Shown here: positions 42,962-52,232 of the stretch, in pieces
Position numbering within the stretch: the first letter of the stretch is position 1
Layout of the letters: each line of letters opens with the position of its first letter
Source of the DNA: an uncultured Ruminococcus sp.
GTDB taxonomy: Bacteria > Bacillota > Clostridia > Oscillospirales > Ruminococcaceae
NCBI RefSeq assembly: GCF_946415235.1
Contig: NZ_CAMKRR010000001.1
Coordinates: forward strand, 1-64,000
DNA: 64,000 nt
Direction: 5' to 3'
Notes under the pieces: generated by a model
The model's database searches: none
What the model was told of the DNA's origin: nothing
Seen by the model: only the letters and a program-made list of their open reading frames with translations
Translations under genes and position numbers: made by a program

Positions 42962-42968
42962 ATGTACA

Positions 42969-43526
42969 TCAGTCGTAATTCTTGAAATAAAGCCCGCCGA
43001 AAAGGCTGAACATGAGCTTTTCGAGAAATTTCACATCGGCTTTTCCGTTGGTAAGGATATAATTCTTGGCGATACTGTTCATTCCGCTTGCGATGAAGTC
43101 CACAATAAAAACGCGGCTCTCGTCGGAAACGTCGCTGATGAAGTATTTACAGTCCATGAGCGAACGGTACTGGACATCATAAAGAAAATGTATCATGTCG
43201 TTTTTTACGAGCAGAGAGATAATATTCTTTTTATCCACGATATATCTGCTGTAGCCCTCGCAGAAGCCGCGGAAGATCGCAGAACGGCATGAAGCGGGAT
43301 TTTTCTCGGGCAGAAAACAGCAGTTATTGCTGAGCTCATATATTATAACATTTTCCTTTGTACCGAAAAGGGAATAGAAGGTCTGCCTTGAGACCTGAGC
43401 TTCGCGGCAGATGCAGCTGATGCTTATATCGCTGAACGATGTGCTTTCAAGGAGCTTTAGCAGTGCGTCGGAGATAAGCTTCTGAGACAGGAGAGCAGAT
43501 TTGTTGCTGCCTTGGTACATGGACAA
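42969..43526 (-). CDS. TetR family transcriptional regulator
   Basis: This 185-aa protein has an N-terminal helix-turn-helix (residues 15-62) with ISCICREAQVSRQTFYSLFGTKENVI, typical of TetR-type repressors, and a helical ligand-binding C-terminus. It is divergent from a DUF1858 gene, and the intergenic region carries two TGACA-TGTCA palindromes that are its likely operators. It probably controls both itself and the neighbour. Confidence 0.88.
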   Translation of the reverse strand: MSMYQGSNKSALLSQKLISDALLKLLESTSFSDISISCICREAQVSRQTFYSLFGTKENVIIYELSNNCCFLPEKNPASCRSAIFRGFCEGYSRYIVDKKNIISLLVKNDMIHFLYDVQYRSLMDCKYFISDVSDESRVFIVDFIASGMNSIAKNYILTNGKADVKFLEKLMFSLFGGLYFKNYD

Positions 43527-43560
43527 AACACCTCGCTTTGTAAAAGTTTAAAGCACGTCA

Positions 43561-43615
43561 TTGACAAATGTCAAAGACTATGATAATATTATAACAGCAG
43601 AGCTGACATTTGTCA
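43561..43615 (+). promoter_or_regulatory. DUF1858 promoter with paired TetR-type operators
   Basis: TTGACA (43561-43566) and TAATAT (43584-43589) are 17 bp apart. The -35 box is half of the palindrome TTGACAAATGTCAA (43561-43574); its reverse complement also gives a TTGACA for the divergent regulator. A second palindrome TGACATTTGTCA is at 43604-43615, 43 bp on. Binding at both would block transcription in both directions. Confidence 0.7.
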
Positions 43616-43647
43616 AGCTCTGTGAATAACAAAACGGAGGAAAAGGT

Positions 43648-43848
43648 ATGGCACAGGTTACAAAGGAAACAAAGATAGGAGAGCTTCTCCAGCTTGATAA
43701 AGACGTATCACCGATACTTTTCAGCATTGGAATGCACTGTCTCGGATGTCCGGCATCGCAGGGCGAAACAATAGAAGAGGCAGCAATGGTTCACGGCGTA
43801 AATGCAGACGAGCTTGTAAACGCTATCAATCAGAAGCTTGCTGAATAA
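43648..43848 (+). CDS. DUF1858 small protein
   Basis: This 66-aa protein fits the DUF1858 pattern (KIGELLQLDKDVSPILFSIG, then MHCLGCPASQGETIEEAAM, then ELVNAINQKL). The C-x-x-C (CLGC) may bind metal or be redox active. Related domains often accompany hybrid-cluster or nitric-oxide detoxification proteins. A GGAGGAAAAGG site precedes the ATG, and a strong terminator follows. Confidence 0.88.
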   Translation: MAQVTKETKIGELLQLDKDVSPILFSIGMHCLGCPASQGETIEEAAMVHGVNADELVNAINQKLAE

Positions 43849-43851
43849 TTT

Positions 43852-43883
43852 AAAGAGGTACACCATTATGAGTGTACCTCTTT
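43852..43883. terminator. Bidirectional terminator
   Basis: AAAGAGGTACAC (43852-43863) and GTGTACCTCTTT (43872-43883) form a perfect 12-bp stem between converging genes. Confidence 0.85.
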
Positions 43884-43886
43884 ATT

Positions 43887-45785
43887 TTATATGATATTAT
43901 GGTCGAAAACGAACAGGGTATAGGTTATACCGTTAGCAACGGTCTCTGCCTGTCGGACAGGTTCATGCACTGTGAAGAAGTCTGAGGCTGAAAGCTTTTC
44001 CAGCTCGGAGCTTCCGAGAAGCAGGAAGTACTCGTTCTGCGAGGGATCATCGTCGTACCATAAACTTGATGACTGATAGGCGCGGCGTCTTGCACCGCCC
44101 TCGTCCACGTAGATATCGCGGACCTTGACTTTTTCTCCTGTGATGACTGTTATCGAGTTGGCGTTCCAGAAAGTGGAGTAGCCCTTTGTCACGCCTTCGG
44201 ATTCAAGGAAATCGGCAAGGATAAACTGTGTATTTTTCTTGTAGCCGTCCTTATCCAGTTCAGTAACCATGCTGCAGCTGATGATACCGCTTGCGATAAC
44301 GGGAACCATGAGAAGTACGGATAATCTTGAAAACTCCGTATTTTCCGAGACAGCCCAGAATACAAAGAGTATGCTGACGATGATGGCAGTTCCGAGCATA
44401 GGGATGATGCGCCAGTCAGCGGCTGAAAGGATACCGAAGATATAGCCTGTGAGGATAACTGCCGTAACAGCCCAGTGTATCCATATCCATATCCTTATCA
44501 TTCTGCCTTTGCGGTCATTGCCGTACTTTTTGAAGCAGCAGGTGGCGATGATCGGTAAAACAGCTATTATAATTGATGTCATGATATAAATGATATTGTA
44601 GATACCCTTTTCGTCGGTGAACATCACATCGGGGAGACTTTGCACACCGATGAGCCTCATCCATGCCAGAGGCAGATTGTGAAGATGTTCTGTCCATGAA
44701 TCCATTCCTGAGAATTCGGTATTTGCGTCCTGATAGCTTGCGACAAGCTTACCTACGCACTTGTTGTTGATAATTACTCCGATAACTGCCATTATCAGGA
44801 AGGATACGACTCTGAAAAGTATTATCCCCGATTTGCTGCTGAACAGTCTGTGCTTGCTGTTGATGAACTGCTCTGCAAAAACAGCTCCAGTGAACGGGAT
44901 AGTAAAGAGCGTAAGACCTGTAACTCCGTCCATGCCTGTAAGCAGCATAAAAATGCAGAGTATCAGGAAAACGATGATCTTCCGTATGGTTTTTGAGCGT
45001 GAGCTCTTCCCGTTTTTTCTCAGAGTCCTGCCCTGAGAGTCAAGAGTGAGTATACGGAAGTACATGAATGTGCCCGCTGCAAGGAAGAACAGACCGAGGG
45101 AGTAATAGATAGTATGTCCCCAGAATATCTCGCGCATTTTCTCTGTTGAAAGAGTCATTGCAAGGAACAGGGAAGTACCCGTCAGAGCGGCAGGCAGACT
45201 GCCCGTTACCTCGCGCATCATCAATACCATGAACAGCGTGAGCAGTACGAAAAAGCAGGTCATGCCGATTATGTGTGTCGTCATGCTGAGTCCGTAGAAA
45301 TGCATCAGGAAATGCATGATATTGCTTGTGCCTATAGGGAGAAAGCAGGCGTATTTGAAGTTCTGATCGTACAGATGACCGCTTTCCGCCGAAGCGTTTG
45401 CCCACATTATGGTATCTGTGCAGTCAGCGTGGAATTCAGTTTTTGAAGCAGTCGTAACGTAGTAGCCTGTTATAATGAAAACGCTCAGAAAAACTGCTAT
45501 GGCAGCTACCCATACGGCGGTTTTTCTCATTATATCGGGTCTGTATTTTTTTATCGCTTCCGGGCTTGCGGCACTGCTTTCTGCGTGGGACCTTTCATCG
45601 CCTTTTTCGGGAGCACTGTCGGCTTCGGTTTTTCCTTCGTCGGCAGCAGCCGTTACGGCTTCGCTTTCTGCGGTCACTTCCGAAAGATCCACGATATCCT
45701 CGGTGTTTACGGAAGGAGCCTCCGTAAGGTCTGTGACAGCTTCCGCGTTTTCGGGCGGAGCCTTTTGTTCTTTTTCATTGTTCAT
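43887..45785 (-). CDS. Polytopic membrane protein of a glycan operon
   Basis: This 632-aa protein has an acidic, Ala/Glu-rich cytoplasmic N-terminus (1-90) and about eleven membrane helices. A large extracytoplasmic loop follows the first helix, and a soluble C-terminal part ends in TYTLFVFDHNII. Its layout resembles GT-C-type glycosyltransferases or O-antigen-like membrane proteins, but no catalytic motif could be identified. It lies 48 bp after a GtrA gene in a run with a UDP-galactopyranose-mutase-like gene, so work on a lipid-linked sugar is a reasonable inference. Confidence 0.65.
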   Translation of the reverse strand: MNNEKEQKAPPENAEAVTDLTEAPSVNTEDIVDLSEVTAESEAVTAAADEGKTEADSAPEKGDERSHAESSAASPEAIKKYRPDIMRKTAVWVAAIAVFLSVFIITGYYVTTASKTEFHADCTDTIMWANASAESGHLYDQNFKYACFLPIGTSNIMHFLMHFYGLSMTTHIIGMTCFFVLLTLFMVLMMREVTGSLPAALTGTSLFLAMTLSTEKMREIFWGHTIYYSLGLFFLAAGTFMYFRILTLDSQGRTLRKNGKSSRSKTIRKIIVFLILCIFMLLTGMDGVTGLTLFTIPFTGAVFAEQFINSKHRLFSSKSGIILFRVVSFLIMAVIGVIINNKCVGKLVASYQDANTEFSGMDSWTEHLHNLPLAWMRLIGVQSLPDVMFTDEKGIYNIIYIMTSIIIAVLPIIATCCFKKYGNDRKGRMIRIWIWIHWAVTAVILTGYIFGILSAADWRIIPMLGTAIIVSILFVFWAVSENTEFSRLSVLLMVPVIASGIISCSMVTELDKDGYKKNTQFILADFLESEGVTKGYSTFWNANSITVITGEKVKVRDIYVDEGGARRRAYQSSSLWYDDDPSQNEYFLLLGSSELEKLSASDFFTVHEPVRQAETVANGITYTLFVFDHNII

Positions 45786-45806
45786 TCTATACCTCCGATA
45801 ATATGC

Positions 45807-45832
45807 AGAGCGCAGATAACTGCGCTCTTTTT
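45807..45832. terminator. Intergenic hairpin in the glycan operon
   Basis: AGAGCGCAG (45807-45815) and CTGCGCTCT (45820-45828) with a T run on the plus strand only. In the direction of the flanking minus-strand genes it may attenuate rather than stop transcription. Confidence 0.5.
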
Positions 45833-45833
45833 G

Positions 45834-46313
45834 TTATTTTTCTTCCTTTTTGGTATACAGGAGTATCTTTCTTGCGAAGAAGTTCCACAGGAAAGATACA
45901 GCTGTTGAAACGACCTTTGCGATTATCTGGAAAAGGCTCGTAGTATCTCCCAGCCATATTTCAAACAGCTTGGTTATGCCGATGGTTATCAGCAGACCGA
46001 CCACGCCTATGGCTGCAAAGCTTATGAACTCCACAAGCTTGTTATCGACCCTTGAGGTCTTGAATATCCAGAATGTACTTATGACGTAGTTAACGATGAG
46101 CCCCGCAACAAAGGAGAGAGCATTGGCTATCCAGCCGAATTCCTTCTGTTCATGGAAAGCAAATCTGAAAAGGATATACGACAAAGCGAAGTCAACGACG
46201 AATGCAAGTCCGCCCACAAAGAGATAGCGGAAGAACTGGATAAGCGTGTTGTCGGTGTCACCCACGAAGAGCTTTTTGAACTGCCTGTCGCGGAGTATCT
46301 GCTTTATCTCGTC
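45834..46313 (-). CDS. GtrA family membrane protein
   Basis: This 159-aa protein has four hydrophobic helices; FFRYLFVGGLAFVVDFALSY, NALSFVAGLIVNYVISTFWIF and the final VVSTAVSFLWNFFARKILLY match the GtrA family. GtrA-like proteins are thought to flip or help handle undecaprenyl-linked sugars. The start follows GAGGAGAAG and lies just past the stop of the upstream gene. Confidence 0.9.
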   Translation of the reverse strand, partial: DEIKQILRDRQFKKLFVGDTDNTLIQFFRYLFVGGLAFVVDFALSYILFRFAFHEQKEFGWIANALSFVAGLIVNYVISTFWIFKTSRVDNKLVEFISFAAIGVVGLLITIGITKLFEIWLGDTTSLFQIIAKVVSTAVSFLWNFFARKILLYTKKEEK

Positions 46314-46315
46314 CA

Positions 46316-47872
46316 TTACTTCTTCTCCTCGTGGTATTCCTTTTCCGTATTGACGTTCCACAGCGCGGACTTGTCAGTGCTGCCGCTCTTTATAGCCTTT
46401 ACAGCTTCAAAGGAAGTAACCATTGAGTGGTCGATATTGTTGTATCTGTGCTGACCGTTTCTGCCTACGCAGTAAAGGTTCGGGATAGTATCGAGGTAAG
46501 CGATGAGCTTGTCCATTTCCTCGTAGGTATCAAAGTAAGCAGGGTAAGCCTTCTTTACCTTTTCCATATGAGTGTCGATGACCTCGTCTGCACTGCCGAT
46601 AAGGCCGAGCTTTACCATTTCCTTCACGCAGAAGTCCGAGAACTGCTTTTCTGTCATGTTCCAGAACTTATCGCCCTCGGTAACGAAGTACTCAAGACCT
46701 ACCCATACGGTATGACCGAGATCCTTTACCATATAAGGCGACCAGTTGTTGTATATCTGGAAACGACCCATTTTAACACGTCTGTCCTGAACGTATACCC
46801 AGCAGTCGGGAACAATATTTCCCACAGTTTTCATGGCTGTCTTGTTTTTGAGCCTGAGCTTCGGAACAAGTACGCCGAGAGTCATATAGTCACGGTAGGG
46901 GAGACCTGCTGCAATGCGGGCAGCCTCCTCGGGAACATCGTTCATGCCTGCAACGAGATCCTTGACAGGCATTGATGAGATAACGCAGTCGCCGCCGAGA
47001 GTGATCTCCTGACCGTCCTTTACGTAGGTAACGCCCGTGAGATTGTTGTTTTCGTCCTTATGGAGCTTCTTTACGGCAGCTTCCATAATGATAGTGCCGC
47101 CAAGCTTCTTTATTTCCTCGGCAGTGACCTCCCAGAGCTGTCCGGGACCAAGCTTAGGGTACTTGAATTCCTCGATAAGGGAGGTATTCACTTTGCGGTT
47201 CTTGACCTTGAACACTTTTCCGAAGAAGTCCTTGATTATACCGACTATGGAGAGACCCTTTGTACGCTGAGCTCCCCATGAAGCGTCTATCTCACTGGGG
47301 TGTCTGCCCCAGAGGTTCTCGGTGTAGTACTCGAAGAACATGGAATAAAGCTCCTTGCCGAAGCAGTTGATATAGAAGTTTTCGAGATTTGTCTCGGGGC
47401 GCTTGTGCAGAGCCGCTTTCAGGTAGCTGAAGCCTACTTTCATTGTAGTAAGGAAACCGAAATTCTTGATAGTCTCGGGCTTCAGTGAAACAGGATAGTC
47501 GTAGAACTTGTCGTTGAAGAGTATGCGTGAGACCCTGCGCCTTTTGAGCATTACGCGGTTTTCTTTCTGAGGGTCGGGGCCGCCGCTTTCAACATTAACG
47601 TGTCTTTTCAGGTATTTATCGTCAGATGAGGGAGCGCCCTGAGTAGGGAGCATATCGCTCCACCACTGATTTACCTCGGGTATTTTTGAGAAAAAGCGGT
47701 GACCGCCCATATCCATGCGGTTTCCCTTGTAGTTTACGGTCTTGGAGATGCCGCCGATAGCGTTTGTCTCCTCAAGAACTGTAACGTCGTACTCGCCCGA
47801 GCCGTCCTTAAGGAGCTCATATGCGGCGGTAAGACCCGCAGGTCCCGCACCGATTATTATGACTTTTTTCAT
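46316..47872 (-). CDS. FAD/NAD(P)-binding protein related to UDP-galactopyranose mutase
   Basis: This 518-aa protein begins with a dinucleotide-binding motif [19 protein letters not shown], followed by [15 protein letters not shown] and [15 protein letters not shown]. Internal features include [12 protein letters not shown] and the C-terminal [18 protein letters not shown]. The overall pattern is that of the amine-oxidase/UGM-like superfamily. It probably modifies a nucleotide sugar or lipid carrier rather than protoporphyrin, judging from its GtrA and GT-C-like partners. First gene of the three-gene run. Confidence 0.8.
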   Translation of the reverse strand: MKKVIIIGAGPAGLTAAYELLKDGSGEYDVTVLEETNAIGGISKTVNYKGNRMDMGGHRFFSKIPEVNQWWSDMLPTQGAPSSDDKYLKRHVNVESGGPDPQKENRVMLKRRRVSRILFNDKFYDYPVSLKPETIKNFGFLTTMKVGFSYLKAALHKRPETNLENFYINCFGKELYSMFFEYYTENLWGRHPSEIDASWGAQRTKGLSIVGIIKDFFGKVFKVKNRKVNTSLIEEFKYPKLGPGQLWEVTAEEIKKLGGTIIMEAAVKKLHKDENNNLTGVTYVKDGQEITLGGDCVISSMPVKDLVAGMNDVPEEAARIAAGLPYRDYMTLGVLVPKLRLKNKTAMKTVGNIVPDCWVYVQDRRVKMGRFQIYNNWSPYMVKDLGHTVWVGLEYFVTEGDKFWNMTEKQFSDFCVKEMVKLGLIGSADEVIDTHMEKVKKAYPAYFDTYEEMDKLIAYLDTIPNLYCVGRNGQHRYNNIDHSMVTSFEAVKAIKSGSTDKSALWNVNTEKEYHEEKK

Positions 47873-47916
47873 TATAAAATGTCCTTTCGATGAAGTGCTG
47901 TGATAATATCAGATAT

Positions 47917-48299
47917 ATTTTATGTCTGCCCAACAACTAAGAAAGCGGCTTTTTGATATATAAGCCAATTTTTAGTATTCATTACTTGTTAGACGCTGTC
48001 AGAGCATAAAAACTCTAAGTTAAAAAATAATTATTTGTATTATATCTCAAACGACCGTTTTTAAATAAGAAAAACGGCAAAACAAGACTAAATAAACATG
48101 ATCTGATCCATTATGATATGATCGCCCGATTTGTGTATCTGCATGGGCGTATAAATAATTATATCATATTTTAAATAAGTAATCAAGAATAACATTGCTA
48201 AAAAATATAGTGCACATCCCACAAATAGAAACGGCTTGAATTGTACATATATACGAAATTCAAAAAAACTTTTTTGAAATTAAACGGTTTTCCGTTTAA
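47917..48299. repeat. Second hairpin-rich spacer
   Basis: The 500-bp gap 47893-48395 has no gene. It includes ATGTCTGCCCAACAA, nearly identical to ATGTCTGCTCAACAA near 37773, in both cases just upstream of a minus-strand gene. Stems include CCGTTTTT/AAAAACGG (48055-48062/48070-48077), GCCC...GGGC near 48124-48147, TTCAAAA/TTTTGAA near 48259-48278 and TTAAACGG/CCGTTTAA (48280-48287/48292-48299). It looks like a worn copy of the 37.8-kb array type. Confidence 0.5.
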
Positions 48300-48360
48300 A
48301 AATGGTGTATTTCAGCCCCCTTATGAAAGGCGGTTTCAGAGCCGGCGCTTCATGATAATG

Positions 48361-48387
48361 AAAAAAGGCGCACAGTTCATGTACGCC
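48361..48387 (-). terminator. thiC operon terminator
   Basis: On the minus strand GGCGTAC...GTGCGCC forms a stem followed by TTTTTT, 9 bp after the thiC stop. Confidence 0.75.
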
Positions 48388-48395
48388 TCTGAGTA

Positions 48396-49709
48396 TTATT
48401 TTTCTGTGCAGAATTCGACTTTTTCGCCGTTAAGGATCATATTTGTAGTCCTTACGGCGCACATTTTTCCGCACATAGAGCAGGTGTGCCTGTCAGCAGG
48501 GGGAGTGCTCTCGAAGTAAGCGCGAGCCTTTTCGCCGTCAACGGCTATCTCGAACATCTTTTCCCAGTCCACCTCGTGACGGGCTTCAGCCATAGCGTTG
48601 TCACGGTCGGTCGCATGGGGTACACCCTTTGCGATATCCGCAGCATGAGCGGCGATACGGCTTGCTATGATGCCTTCCTTGACGTCATTTGCGTCAGGCA
48701 GGCGGAGATGCTCTGCGGGAGTAACATAGCAGAGGAAGTCAGCACCGCTTGCAGCAGCGATAGCGCCGCCGATAGCGGAGGTGATATGATCGTATCCGGG
48801 GAATATATCCGTAACGAGAGGTCCGAGAACGTAGAACGGAGCGTTGTGGCATATGCGCTTCTGGAGCTTCATATTGGTTGCTATCTCGTTCATTGCCATA
48901 TGTCCGGGACCTTCAACCATTACCTGAACGTCCTTTGCCCATGCTCTTTCGGTGAGAGCACCCAGCTCGATAAGCTCCGCTATCTGACCGCCGTCTGTGG
49001 AGTCGTCGATACAGCCGGGACGGAGAGCGTCTCCGAGAGAGATAGTGCAGTCATATTCGCGGAGTATATCCAGTACCTCGTCGTAGTACTCATAGAACGG
49101 GTTCTCATTGCCTGTCATCATCATCCATGCAAAGAGAAGCGAGCCGCCGCGTGATACGATGTTCATTTTTCTCTTGTCCCTGCGGAAGGCTTCAACTGCA
49201 CGGCGGTTTATTCCCGCATGGATAGTCATGAAGTCAACGCCCTCTTCCGCATGAGCGCGTACAACGCGGAGAAAGTCCTCGGCGGTTATTTCAAGAAGGT
49301 CTTTCTCAAGATAGCCTATAGCGTCATACATAGGAACAGTTCCTATCATGGCAGGGGACTTCTCTATGAGAGCCTTGCGGAAGGTATTGGTCTTTCCGTA
49401 GTTGGAAAGGTCCATGATAGCTTCAGCTCCGAATTTAAGAGCCATATCTACCTTTTCCATTTCGATGCCGTAGTTCTTTGCGTCACCTGAGATACCGAGG
49501 TTGACGTTTATCTTTGTACGCATTTTAGTACCGATACCCTCGGGAGATATAGACTTGTGGTTGATATTGCAGGGAATGCATACCTCTCCCTTTGCCACCA
49601 GTGCGCGAAGCTCCTCAGCGTCGATATATTCCTTTTCAGCGACTGTTTTCATTTCGGGTGTGATGATACCATTTTTAGCCGCTTCCATCTGTGTATAATA
49701 ATTCTTCAT
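48396..49709 (-). CDS. thiC: Phosphomethylpyrimidine synthase ThiC
   Basis: This 437-aa radical-SAM enzyme converts aminoimidazole ribotide to hydroxymethylpyrimidine phosphate for thiamine. Family motifs include [43 protein letters not shown] and [21 protein letters not shown]. The C-terminal cluster site is [10 protein letters not shown]. It is the last gene of thiD-cytX-thiC under a TPP riboswitch; length is normal for the short ThiC of Firmicutes. Confidence 0.97.
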   Translation of the reverse strand: MKNYYTQMEAAKNGIITPEMKTVAEKEYIDAEELRALVAKGEVCIPCNINHKSISPEGIGTKMRTKINVNLGISGDAKNYGIEMEKVDMALKFGAEAIMDLSNYGKTNTFRKALIEKSPAMIGTVPMYDAIGYLEKDLLEITAEDFLRVVRAHAEEGVDFMTIHAGINRRAVEAFRRDKRKMNIVSRGGSLLFAWMMMTGNENPFYEYYDEVLDILREYDCTISLGDALRPGCIDDSTDGGQIAELIELGALTERAWAKDVQVMVEGPGHMAMNEIATNMKLQKRICHNAPFYVLGPLVTDIFPGYDHITSAIGGAIAAASGADFLCYVTPAEHLRLPDANDVKEGIIASRIAAHAADIAKGVPHATDRDNAMAEARHEVDWEKMFEIAVDGEKARAYFESTPPADRHTCSMCGKMCAVRTTNMILNGEKVEFCTEK

Positions 49710-49732
49710 TTATATTTCCTCCAAAAAACGAT

Positions 49733-50926
49733 TTATTCGGTCTGTGTTCCGACACTTCCGCGGCTTCCGGCGAAGAGCTTCTTTGCTGCTGTGCAGAGTA
49801 TGACAGTTGCCGCCATATCGGGCAGAGTATTGCCTACAGGTATATCCTTTGTCATAAGGAATCTGTACAGAGCAAAGCCGAGTACCCATACGATACAGCT
49901 TATGATATCAAAGCTCTTGTCCGAGCTGTCCCTTTTCAGTATGAAATAGTCCGCGATCTGAACAGCTATCATAGGTGCAAAGACAGAGCCTATAAGGTAC
50001 ATGAAGTCAGTGATATCGTCCATAGGGAAGAGCGCAGCTCCTGCAGTACCTATTATTGCAGCCGCAACGGCTACCCATTTGCCTTTGAGCTTTGAAAAAA
50101 TTGATTCTCCCGAGATGCCTGCCGAATAAGCGTCAAGGAAGGTAGTTGTGACAGTTGAGAATACCACGATAAGAAGACCTGCTATTCCGAGACCTGCCTT
50201 TACCATTATCTGAGCTATGTCAGATTCCGCGGTAAATATAGCAGCTCCCATGCCTATAGCGTACATCCAGCAGCTTATTATGCCGTATACTATGGCGCTT
50301 ACAGCTGTTGCAGCAGCGGGCTTTTCCGCTTCTCTTGTGTAGTCGCTTATGAGCGGGAGCCATGAAAGCGGCATAGCCACGGACAGCTCAACAGCAGCGC
50401 CGAAGCTCATGCTTTCCTCTGATACGGGGAGCTTGCTGCCGTCAAAGAATATGACCTTGCAGAGTATGAGCGTGAGTATGAAAAGAGCAGCCATAGCGAC
50501 GGTATTTATCTTGCCGAGGTTCTTGATGCCTATGAGTATCCAGAGTATGATAAGTCCGCCGATAACAAGGCACCATACCCATTTACCCGCGCCGAAGATA
50601 CTGTTTGCGGCAAGTGCGCCGTCGTATATCATGATAGCAGTCCAGCCTACGAGCTGAAGTACGTTGAGTACCGAGAAAAAAATGCCGCCCTTGCTGCCGA
50701 AGCTCATTTTTACGGTCTCCATAGCGCTTTTTCGCGCCATTCCGCCGATAAGTCCCGCAAGGAAGAGCAGTGTGCAGCCTATGATATGTCCGACTATAAC
50801 TGCAAGAAGACCCTTTCCGAAGCCGAGGGGAGCAAAATATGTTCCAATGATTATTTCGGCGATCGAAACACCTGCGCCGAACCAGATAAGTCCGTTTTCG
50901 TATACGGAAGTGCGTTTCTGTTCCAT
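49733..50926 (-). CDS. cytX: Hydroxymethylpyrimidine transporter CytX
   Basis: This 397-aa NCS1-type transporter has about twelve membrane helices and starts ENGLIWFGAGVSIAEIIIGTYFAPLG, the usual CytX opening. Also visible are LQLVGWTAIMIYDGALAAN and PLSWLPLISDYTREA. It likely imports hydroxymethylpyrimidine. It is translationally coupled to thiD (TAATG) and followed by thiC, all under the TPP riboswitch. Confidence 0.92.
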   Translation of the reverse strand: MEQKRTSVYENGLIWFGAGVSIAEIIIGTYFAPLGFGKGLLAVIVGHIIGCTLLFLAGLIGGMARKSAMETVKMSFGSKGGIFFSVLNVLQLVGWTAIMIYDGALAANSIFGAGKWVWCLVIGGLIILWILIGIKNLGKINTVAMAALFILTLILCKVIFFDGSKLPVSEESMSFGAAVELSVAMPLSWLPLISDYTREAEKPAAATAVSAIVYGIISCWMYAIGMGAAIFTAESDIAQIMVKAGLGIAGLLIVVFSTVTTTFLDAYSAGISGESIFSKLKGKWVAVAAAIIGTAGAALFPMDDITDFMYLIGSVFAPMIAVQIADYFILKRDSSDKSFDIISCIVWVLGFALYRFLMTKDIPVGNTLPDMAATVILCTAAKKLFAGSRGSVGTQTE

Positions 50927-51738
50927 TACTCCGCCTCCTTTGCAAATTCTCCCGAAAGAGCGAAGGCATGAGCCATAGGACCGCTGCCTTTTCCGAGGTC
51001 CAGCATGGCGGCAAGAGCGCCGGATATGTAATCCTTTGCGCGTTCTACCGATTGTTCAAGTGTGAAGCCCTTTGCAAGATTTGAGGCTATGGCACTTGAA
51101 AGAGTGCAGCCTGTTCCGTGGGTGTTTGGATTGTCGATGCGCTTTCCGTTGAACCATGTGCAGCTGCCATTGTTCCAGAGCAGGTCGTTAGCGTCGTTAA
51201 GACTGTGACCGCCCTTGCAGAGTACGGCACAGCCGTATTTTCTGCCGATGATCTCTGCGGCGCTGATCATGTCCTCCCGTGAAGCTATCTTCATGTCCGC
51301 AAGTATCTCTGCTTCGGGGATATTGGGAGTAACGACAGCGGCTATGGGAAGAAGCTCTGCCTTGAGAGTTTCAACAGCTTCCTCTGCGATGAGCCTTGCG
51401 CCGCTTGTAGCTACCATAACGGGATCGACAACTATATTGTCAGCCTTGTACTGACGGAGCTTTTCCGCAATGGTGCGGATGAGTTTTTCGGAGGAGACCA
51501 TGCCCGTCTTGACTGCGTCGGGACGAATGTCCGTAAACACAGCGTCAAGCTGCATAGCCAGAAATTCAGGCGATACCTCCATAATACCTGTTACGCCGGT
51601 CGTGTTCTGTGCGGTGAGAGCTGTAACTGCGCTCATAGCGTAAACACCATTCATGGTCATTGTTTTAATGTCCGCCTGAATGCCGGCGCCTCCGCAGGAG
51701 TCGCTTCCTGCGATCGTTAATGCTGTTTTCATTTTCAT
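50926..51738 (-). CDS. thiD: HMP/HMP-phosphate kinase ThiD
   Basis: This 270-aa ribokinase-fold protein phosphorylates hydroxymethylpyrimidine twice. It has ALTIAGSDSCGGAGIQADIK, TALTAQNTTGVTGI, VVDPVMVATSGARLI and the C-terminal anion hole HGTGCTLSSAIASNLAKG. First gene downstream of the riboswitch. Confidence 0.96.
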   Translation of the reverse strand: MKMKTALTIAGSDSCGGAGIQADIKTMTMNGVYAMSAVTALTAQNTTGVTGIMEVSPEFLAMQLDAVFTDIRPDAVKTGMVSSEKLIRTIAEKLRQYKADNIVVDPVMVATSGARLIAEEAVETLKAELLPIAAVVTPNIPEAEILADMKIASREDMISAAEIIGRKYGCAVLCKGGHSLNDANDLLWNNGSCTWFNGKRIDNPNTHGTGCTLSSAIASNLAKGFTLEQSVERAKDYISGALAAMLDLGKGSGPMAHAFALSGEFAKEAE

Positions 51739-51821
51739 TTCTCCTTTTTGGCAAATTCGGGCTTTTGCCCCAGCATTAATTTTGTATAGCGAGACAAGGT
51801 GGTGCCCCCGATGTCACGCTT

Positions 51822-51940
51822 TTGATAATTCATAATTCTTAATGCATAATTCATAATTAAATGCTGCCGATACAAATATGTAAGCCATAATTATATTCTT
51901 TCCCCACAAGCGTACGGCAAAATCATGAATTATGAATTCT
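51822..51940. repeat. AT-rich repeats in the thiD leader
   Basis: TAATTCATAATTC-type repeats (51826-51858) face complementary GAATTATGAATT (51927-51938), so a long hairpin can form between the riboswitch terminator and thiD. Such AATTATGAATT repeats are often seen dispersed in Clostridia. The 51740-51950 stretch has no gene. Confidence 0.45.
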
Positions 51941-51953
51941 TAGTTATGAACTG

Positions 51954-51983
51954 AAAAAGGTGTGCCCGCAAAGAGACACACCT
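51954..51983 (-). terminator. TPP riboswitch terminator
   Basis: On the minus strand AGGTGTG...CACACCT forms a 7-bp stem followed by TTTTT, directly after the aptamer: the off-switch of a transcription-terminating riboswitch. Confidence 0.85.
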
Positions 51984-51996
51984 ACACTTCATAAGT

Positions 51997-52076
51997 ATTT
52001 CCCTCCGTTGGCATTATCCAAATCAGGTAAGGTCGGAGTTTGAAACTCCCTCTCAGCCTGTTACACAAGCTCCCTT
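51997..52076 (-). ncRNA. TPP (THI-box) riboswitch
   Basis: The minus-strand sequence contains the conserved CTGAGAGGGA and the ACCTGATTTGGATAATGCCA core with CGGAGGGAA at the 3' side. These segments bind the pyrimidine and pyrophosphate of thiamine pyrophosphate. A promoter sits immediately upstream and a terminator downstream; thiD-cytX-thiC follow. Confidence 0.95.
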
Positions 52077-52086
52077 TTTCATATTA

Positions 52087-52114
52087 ATTATACCACTTTT
52101 GCGGCAAATGTCAA
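52087..52114 (-). promoter_or_regulatory. thi operon promoter
   Basis: Minus-strand TTGACA (52114-52109) and TATAAT (52092-52087) with 16-bp spacing, just upstream of the TPP aptamer. Confidence 0.8.
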
Positions 52115-52140
52115 GGAGTGGGATTGTTTACAAAATATAC

Positions 52141-52169
52141 TTGAATGTCTAAGCAGATTTTGGTAAAAT
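52141..52169 (+). promoter_or_regulatory. Divergent promoter of the rubredoxin-flavoprotein gene
   Basis: TTGAAT (52141-52146) and TAAAAT (52164-52169) with 17-bp spacing. Confidence 0.65.
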
Positions 52170-52232
52170 TATTATAGGACAATTTGACGCAGAACGCTGT
52201 ATCTTTAACGTAATACACAGGAGGTATGAAAT

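Noticed and set aside
46316-47872. Protoporphyrinogen oxidase
   Set aside because: The superfamily fits, but no heme genes are nearby and the GtrA and GT-C-like neighbours favour a sugar-related role.
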